Source: CAXBCP01 sp963977005 (GTDB lineage Bacteria; Pseudomonadota; Alphaproteobacteria; MPNO01; UBA830). From it: DNA of 64,000 nt. The notes below the pieces were generated by a model that was given only the letters and a program-made list of their open reading frames with translations, was not told where the DNA came from and did no database searches. Position numbers and translations under genes: made by a program. Position 1 is the first letter of the stretch. Every line of letters starts with the position of its first letter. The stretch is taken from contig CAXBMQ010000006.1 in NCBI GenBank assembly GCA_963977005.1, positions 1-64,000 on the forward strand. Direction: 5' to 3'. This document shows positions 60,346-64,000 of this stretch, piece by piece.

Positions 60346-60590
60346 ACCGTGTTTTTGTTGGCGATGAAATTTCTACCCGCACGCGTTTCCGTTTTGTTCT
60401 TTTTTGTGGTATCCTGTCGGATCATTGAACCAGCACAGAATCGCCGCACAGGCGAAGGAGGTGTTTGTCCTGCAGACCTTAAATCCGCCCAAGTCCAAGT
60501 GGTCCGGATAGGCGCCGCGCAATCGCGGGCATTAAGGGTCAGACCCGTCCCGCCCCTTCGGGTGCATGGGGTTGTTTTCCACTTTTTTCC
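60337..60590 (+). repeat. duplicated non-coding sequence flanking pobA, copy B
   Basis: It matches 58650-58925 in order and direction: the GGGATGACAC start, GTTTTGTTCTTTTTTGTGGT with ATCCTGTC near 60391-60418, GAAGGAGGTGTTTGTCC near 60454-60470, and CCCCTTCGGGTGCATGGGG plus TTGTTTT near 60553-60578. The stretch between the last two blocks is diverged and about 10 nt shorter than in copy A. Confidence 0.7.
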
Positions 60591-60608
60591 GCGCGGGACG
60601 TTTTCCGG

Positions 60609-61340
60609 TTAACAGCCCCTGCGGAGTCTGCCGCGCGGCCGGCGGGAGAACGCGATGCCGGCAATGACGATGCCGAATATCGCCAGCACGCCGGGCGCCG
60701 ACATCTGGACCGTTGCGTTGTCGTCGAAAACGAGCCAGCTGCCCCGGTCGCTGAATTGTGTATCGGCGTCTTCGAAGGGAGAGGCACCGACATTGTCAGC
60801 CACGCCAAACTGGGCATTCTGGAAAAGAGGTCCGAATACACCGGTATCCGTCACGCCGTCCATCCCCACCGATCCAAGACCGTATTCGCCGGGCAGGTTG
60901 CCGGCATAGATCCCGGTCACGCCAAACACATTGGACTGAGTGGTTGGAGAAACGAGGACGCTCTCTATGAACGTCGACCCCAGCGTAACGATGAAGTCAG
61001 ATGCGGATCCGACGGTAAGACTGCCCGGGGTGGGGGAGCCGGCCAGGGGCACGGTATTCGAGACGATCAGGTTCAGGACCTCGGCACCCGTCGCATAGCG
61101 CCAGCCCTGAAAATCGCCGCCTGTGCCGAGTTGCCCGGAGACATCGTTGAACGACCGGTTGGCGGATATGTTGACGTCGAGCCATTTCAGGCCGGTGTTT
61201 GTGTCCAGCGTCACAGAATCCGCGCCGAACACGACATCGGACTGGCTGACCAGGACGGCCTGGGCAGGCGACGCGGCGAGCGCCAGCGTAACCAGTGGCA
61301 GGCTCAACAGGGAAAGGAGGTTTCTTTTCAGATGACGCAC
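60609..61340 (-). CDS. exported protein with PEP-CTERM-like C-terminal anchor
   Basis: The 243-residue protein starts at GTG 61340 with AAAGGA 6 nt upstream. It has a signal peptide (about 1-29, ...SPAQA), then a domain with TGLKWLDVNISANRSFNDVSGQ and FQGWRYATGAEVL. This pattern is common in PEP-CTERM/VPDSG-type surface proteins of unknown role. The C-terminus is SAPG, a hydrophobic stretch (VLAIFGIVIAGIAF) and an Arg-rich end. The exact PEP motif is missing, so sorting by exosortase is uncertain. Only two Cys near the end; no enzymatic motif. Confidence 0.75.
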   Translation of the reverse strand: MRHLKRNLLSLLSLPLVTLALAASPAQAVLVSQSDVVFGADSVTLDTNTGLKWLDVNISANRSFNDVSGQLGTGGDFQGWRYATGAEVLNLIVSNTVPLAGSPTPGSLTVGSASDFIVTLGSTFIESVLVSPTTQSNVFGVTGIYAGNLPGEYGLGSVGMDGVTDTGVFGPLFQNAQFGVADNVGASPFEDADTQFSDRGSWLVFDDNATVQMSAPGVLAIFGIVIAGIAFSRRPRGRLRRGC

Positions 61341-61654
61341 GGCAATTCCTTTGAACGCGTGTTTCGGTACTCGTGCAACTTGCGAAGCAATATCTGTGCC
61401 AACGGCCGGAATCCCCCTATTGCGCCATTCCGGGAACGCCCGGCACGGCGATGCGCGGCATTGTGTAAAGCGCACCGACGGTTTCGGGGCTGTCAGCGCG
61501 CGCCACGCGGAGCAGACGCGGCGCGTCGGCTCCGGGATGGCAGGCCGGCACGCATCGCGCTACGGTGCCGGAGATACAAACGGGTCTTGACACCCTCACG
61601 AATAATAGGGAGTATACTCCCTAATTATAAAACACTGACGGGATCGGCAAGCAG
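61341..61654. other. 314-nt intergenic region between PEP-CTERM-like and hyuA genes
   Basis: The right end carries the hyuA promoter/operator region. The left 250 nt hold no convincing gene; a 60-codon minus-strand frame at 61417-61599 is unlike any recognised family. Confidence 0.6.
61587..61623 (+). promoter_or_regulatory. hyuA promoter with an 18-bp palindromic operator
   Basis: A -35-like TTGACA is at 61587-61592. The perfect palindrome TAGGGAGTATACTCCCTA spans 61606-61623, where the -10 element should be, 32 nt before hyuA. A repressor bound there would block polymerase. The centre AGTATACT is identical to the MarR-linked site at 56099-56106. Confidence 0.65.
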
Positions 61655-63730
61655 ATGACCATTACCATTCAGTCACCGCCCTGGCGCGTCGGCGTCGATG
61701 TCGGCGGCACGTTTACCGATCTTGTCGTGGCCGACAGCGAGGGCCGTACCGAAGTGTTCAAGGTGCCGTCGGTGCCCGCCGATCCGGGCGAGGGCGTGCT
61801 CAATGCGCTGACGACGGCCTGCGCTGCGCTCGACCAGCCGATGGAGCAGTTCCTCGGCGACTGCCAGTTCTTCCTGCACGGCTCCACGGTGGCCACCAAT
61901 ACCCTGCTCGAAGGCAAGGGCGCGACGGTCGGCCTGCTGACCACGAAGGGGTTCCGCGACAGCCTCGAAGCGCGGCGCGGCCTGCGCAAGGATCCGTGGG
62001 ATCACCGCACGCCCTATCCGCCGGTGCTGGTACCGCGCTATCTGCGCCAGCCGGTCACGGGGCGTATCGCCGCCGACGGCTCGGAAGTCGAAGCTCTCAA
62101 TCCCGACGACGTGCGCGCCGCCTGTAAAATATTCGCGGAGAACGGCGTCGAATCCATCGCCGTCAGCCTGCTCAACAGCTTCGTCAATTCGGCCCATGAA
62201 GACGCCGTCGCCGATATCCTGCGCGAAGAAAACGTCTGCGAATGGATTTCGGTGTCGTCCGATATCGTGCCGGTGATGGGCGAATACGAACGCACGTCGA
62301 CCACGGCGGTGAACGCCTATGTCATGCCGCGCGTCGCGTCCTACCTGACCGCGCTGCAGCAGAAGCTGATTGACATGGGGTTGAAGACCAAGCTTTTGAT
62401 GCTGCAATCCAATGGCGGCGCGGCCTCGCTCGACCAGCTTATCCGTCAGCCGGTGAACCTGCTGCTCTCCGGCCCGTCCGCCGGTGTCGGCGCGATGCAG
62501 CACCTGGCCGCCGGGATCGGCGAGGACAACCTGGTCAGCATGGAAATCGGCGGGACCAGCTGCGACGTGATGCTGATGCATGAAGGCCGTGTCGCGATCA
62601 CGGATTCGCTGTCGGTCAACGATTACGACCTGGTCACCCCGTCGGTCGATATTCATACCGTCGGTGCCGGCGGCGGCACGATTGCCGGGATCGATGCGGC
62701 CGGCCTGATGTATGCCGGGCCCGAAGGCGCCGGTGCGCGCCCCGGTCCGGCGGCCTACGGTCTTGGCGGTACGCGCCCGACCGTGACGGACGCGCATCTC
62801 GTGCTCGGGCGGATGCGGCCCGGGCCTTATGCCGGCGGGTCGGTGACCCTCGATATGTCAAAGGCCGAAAAGGCGCTGGACGATGAGATCGCCGACAAGG
62901 TGGGGATATCCCGCACCGAGGCAGCGGCCGGGCTGATCCGCATCGTCGAACAGAACCTTCTGCATGCGGTCGAACGCATCAGTATCCAGCGCGGCTACAA
63001 TCCGGGCCGGTTCATGCTGATCGCCTGCGGCGGCGCCGGGCCGATGCACGGCGCCAGCGTCGGGCGCAAGCTCGGCGCGCGGGCGGTCTATATCCCGCGG
63101 CAGGCCGGTGCGTTCTGCGCCATCGGCATGCAGCACGCCGACGTGCGGCGCGATTTTGTCCATGTCGTGATGCGCCAGCTCGACGACGATGTGGCGGCAC
63201 CGATTGCCGAGGGCTACGCCCAGCTGGAATCGCAGGCGCTCGACGCGCTTAAGGGCGAAGGTTTCTCCGAGGCGGATACCACGTTCGGCTACGAGCTGGA
63301 CCTCCACTACGAAGGCCAGCAATGGGATGTCCGCGTGGCCCTGGCACCCGATGCATCGCCTGCCGAAATCCGCGCCGCGTTCGAGGTCGAATACGACCGC
63401 CAGTTCGGTCACACCAACCCGGAAAGCCGGATCAACGTCGCCAAGCTGCGGGTTGTCGGTATCGGCAAGCTGCCGCCGCTGAGCGATCCGAAAGTCGATC
63501 CCGTCGACAAACCGGTCGCGCCGATCGAGACCCGGCCCGTCTACGCGGAATCGGTGGGCGACTTCCTCGACACGCCTGTCTATCGCGGCGCCGACCTGCA
63601 TCACGGGCAGACCTTTGCCGGACCGGCGATTATCGAAGAGGCGACAACGACCATTCTTATAGGGCCGGGCGACCTGGTCTCGATCGATGCGCTGAACAAC
63701 TACATTATCAATTTCGAGACGGAGGACTGA
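61655..63730 (+). CDS. hyuA: hydantoinase/oxoprolinase family protein, subunit A (HyuA)
   Basis: HyuA-type proteins are ATP-dependent ring-opening enzymes for hydantoins, 5-oxoproline or related cyclic amides; homologues also form acetone carboxylase. In its 691 residues the N-terminal phosphate-binding motif is VGVDVGGTFTDLVVAD near 12-27, the HGSTVATNTLLEGKGA segment near 74-89, the central actin-like GGTSCDVMLMHEGR near 298-311, and GGAGPMHGASVGRKLGARAVYIPRQAGAFCAIGMQ near 455-490 in outline. The partner hyuB follows after 4 nt. Confidence 0.92.
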   Translation: MTITIQSPPWRVGVDVGGTFTDLVVADSEGRTEVFKVPSVPADPGEGVLNALTTACAALDQPMEQFLGDCQFFLHGSTVATNTLLEGKGATVGLLTTKGFRDSLEARRGLRKDPWDHRTPYPPVLVPRYLRQPVTGRIAADGSEVEALNPDDVRAACKIFAENGVESIAVSLLNSFVNSAHEDAVADILREENVCEWISVSSDIVPVMGEYERTSTTAVNAYVMPRVASYLTALQQKLIDMGLKTKLLMLQSNGGAASLDQLIRQPVNLLLSGPSAGVGAMQHLAAGIGEDNLVSMEIGGTSCDVMLMHEGRVAITDSLSVNDYDLVTPSVDIHTVGAGGGTIAGIDAAGLMYAGPEGAGARPGPAAYGLGGTRPTVTDAHLVLGRMRPGPYAGGSVTLDMSKAEKALDDEIADKVGISRTEAAAGLIRIVEQNLLHAVERISIQRGYNPGRFMLIACGGAGPMHGASVGRKLGARAVYIPRQAGAFCAIGMQHADVRRDFVHVVMRQLDDDVAAPIAEGYAQLESQALDALKGEGFSEADTTFGYELDLHYEGQQWDVRVALAPDASPAEIRAAFEVEYDRQFGHTNPESRINVAKLRVVGIGKLPPLSDPKVDPVDKPVAPIETRPVYAESVGDFLDTPVYRGADLHHGQTFAGPAIIEEATTTILIGPGDLVSIDALNNYIINFETED

Positions 63731-63734
63731 GCGC

Positions 63735-64000
63735 ATGAGCCAGAGTTCGGAAGCCAAAACCCTCGATCCGGTCATCCTTGCGCTGACCCAGAACCGCCTC
63801 GATCATATCTCCCACCAGATGGGCTGGGTGATGGTGCGCACGGCGCGCAGCCCTATTTTCAGCCAGGCGCATGATTTTTCCTGCTTTATTGCTGGGCCGA
63901 CCGGCGAGGTCGTCAGCCAGGCCGACGGTATTCCCATTCATACCGGCAGCGGCGGCTTCGGCGTTCGCGCCATCCTGCGCGATTTCGGCGACGAGCTGGC
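63735..64000 (+). CDS. hyuB: hydantoinase B/oxoprolinase subunit (HyuB), 5' part; continues past window
   Basis: The first 88 codons are in the window, beginning MSQSSEAKTLDPVILALTQN. RLDHISHQMGWVMVRTARSPIFSQAHDFSCFI and then GEVVSQADGIPIHTGS are typical of the HyuB N-terminus. GGAGGA at 63721-63726 lies 8 nt before the ATG, inside the end of hyuA. HyuA and HyuB form a heteromeric enzyme. Confidence 0.9.
   Translation, partial: MSQSSEAKTLDPVILALTQNRLDHISHQMGWVMVRTARSPIFSQAHDFSCFIAGPTGEVVSQADGIPIHTGSGGFGVRAILRDFGDEL

Larger units (their letters stand above)
60255..60608. other. 354-nt non-coding stretch downstream of pobA
   Basis: It holds a perfect 18-bp hairpin (60305-60345) that may end the pobA transcript, followed by copy B of the duplicated sequence. 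No gene is supported here. Confidence 0.65.

Noticed and set aside
61417..61599. 60-codon minus-strand frame upstream of hyuA
   Set aside because: No RBS and no recognisable motif; composition fits random high-G+C open frame.

Overview
The window is a high-GC chromosomal segment of a Gram-negative heterotroph, most likely an alphaproteobacterium of the Rhodospirillales type. This is inferred from the tRNA-Val form, the TRAP/TTT solute-binding proteins, an alphaproteobacterial-style C-P lyase cluster and short GTCATCCC-type hairpin repeats; no species can be named. Most of the window is ordinary metabolic chromosome. The clear exception is an accessory patch at about 11.3-16.2 kb.

Region by region: (1) 1-47 is the 3' part of tRNA-Val(GAC). 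(2) 287-11291 is a phosphonate-utilisation locus: a divergent 2H-phosphoesterase-like gene (DUF1045), the phnCDE transporter, the repressor phnF, and the compact operon phnGHIJKLM ending in a PhnZ-like HD-domain gene. Candidate Pho boxes lie at 1070-1200 and a candidate PhnF operator at 4986-5004. (3) 11292-13192 holds debris: the C-terminal remnant of an ArsI/CadI-type glyoxalase-fold gene, a lipoprotein gene and the C-terminal remnant of a LysR gene. (4) 13193-16220 is a tightly overlapping three-gene cassette: a MotA-like protein with a long coiled coil, a MotB/OmpA-like protein, and an HNH nuclease. This is a Zorya-type anti-phage system of compact type II layout, and it is visibly more A/T-rich than its surroundings. 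(5) 16365-21299 is a minus-strand run of PhyH dioxygenase, D-aminoacylase-like amidohydrolase, AMP-forming acyl-CoA ligase and EamA permease. (6) glnS, a TctC-like binding protein and a UbiD decarboxylase follow.

(7) 25997-29030 is the assimilatory sulfate operon cysH-cysD-cysN, with an APS-type reductase. (8) A ThDP-dependent enzyme follows; then comes a Rieske ring-hydroxylating oxygenase (alpha and beta) joined to a TAXI-type TRAP transporter, then a VOC protein and a GMC oxidoreductase. (9) 38220-45019: an adenosine/adenine deaminase, a second Rieske alpha/beta pair, a small unknown protein, an AEC permease, a MarR regulator, a luciferase-like flavin enzyme and a LysR regulator. (10) 45059-53109: a PepSY/YedZ-like membrane pair, a class II photolyase, a two-component system, a LolCDE-like ABC exporter and a MaoC protein. 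(11) 53273-64000: an HExxH protein, RidA, a DctP-type TRAP binding protein, a MarR regulator divergent from a VanA-type Rieske oxygenase, two autotransporter/PEP-CTERM-like secreted proteins, pobA between two copies of a non-coding repeat, and hyuA plus the start of hyuB.

Together the genes describe scavenging (phosphonates, sulfate) and import plus oxidation of aromatic or carboxylated substrates: three Rieske oxygenases, PobA, UbiD, and TRAP/TTT uptake. Several catabolic genes sit next to MarR/LysR regulators with visible dyad operators. The most noteworthy element is the Zorya-like cassette. Next are the C-P lyase locus, which carries a PhnZ-like oxygenase but no phnP or phnN, and the non-coding sequence duplicated on both sides of pobA.
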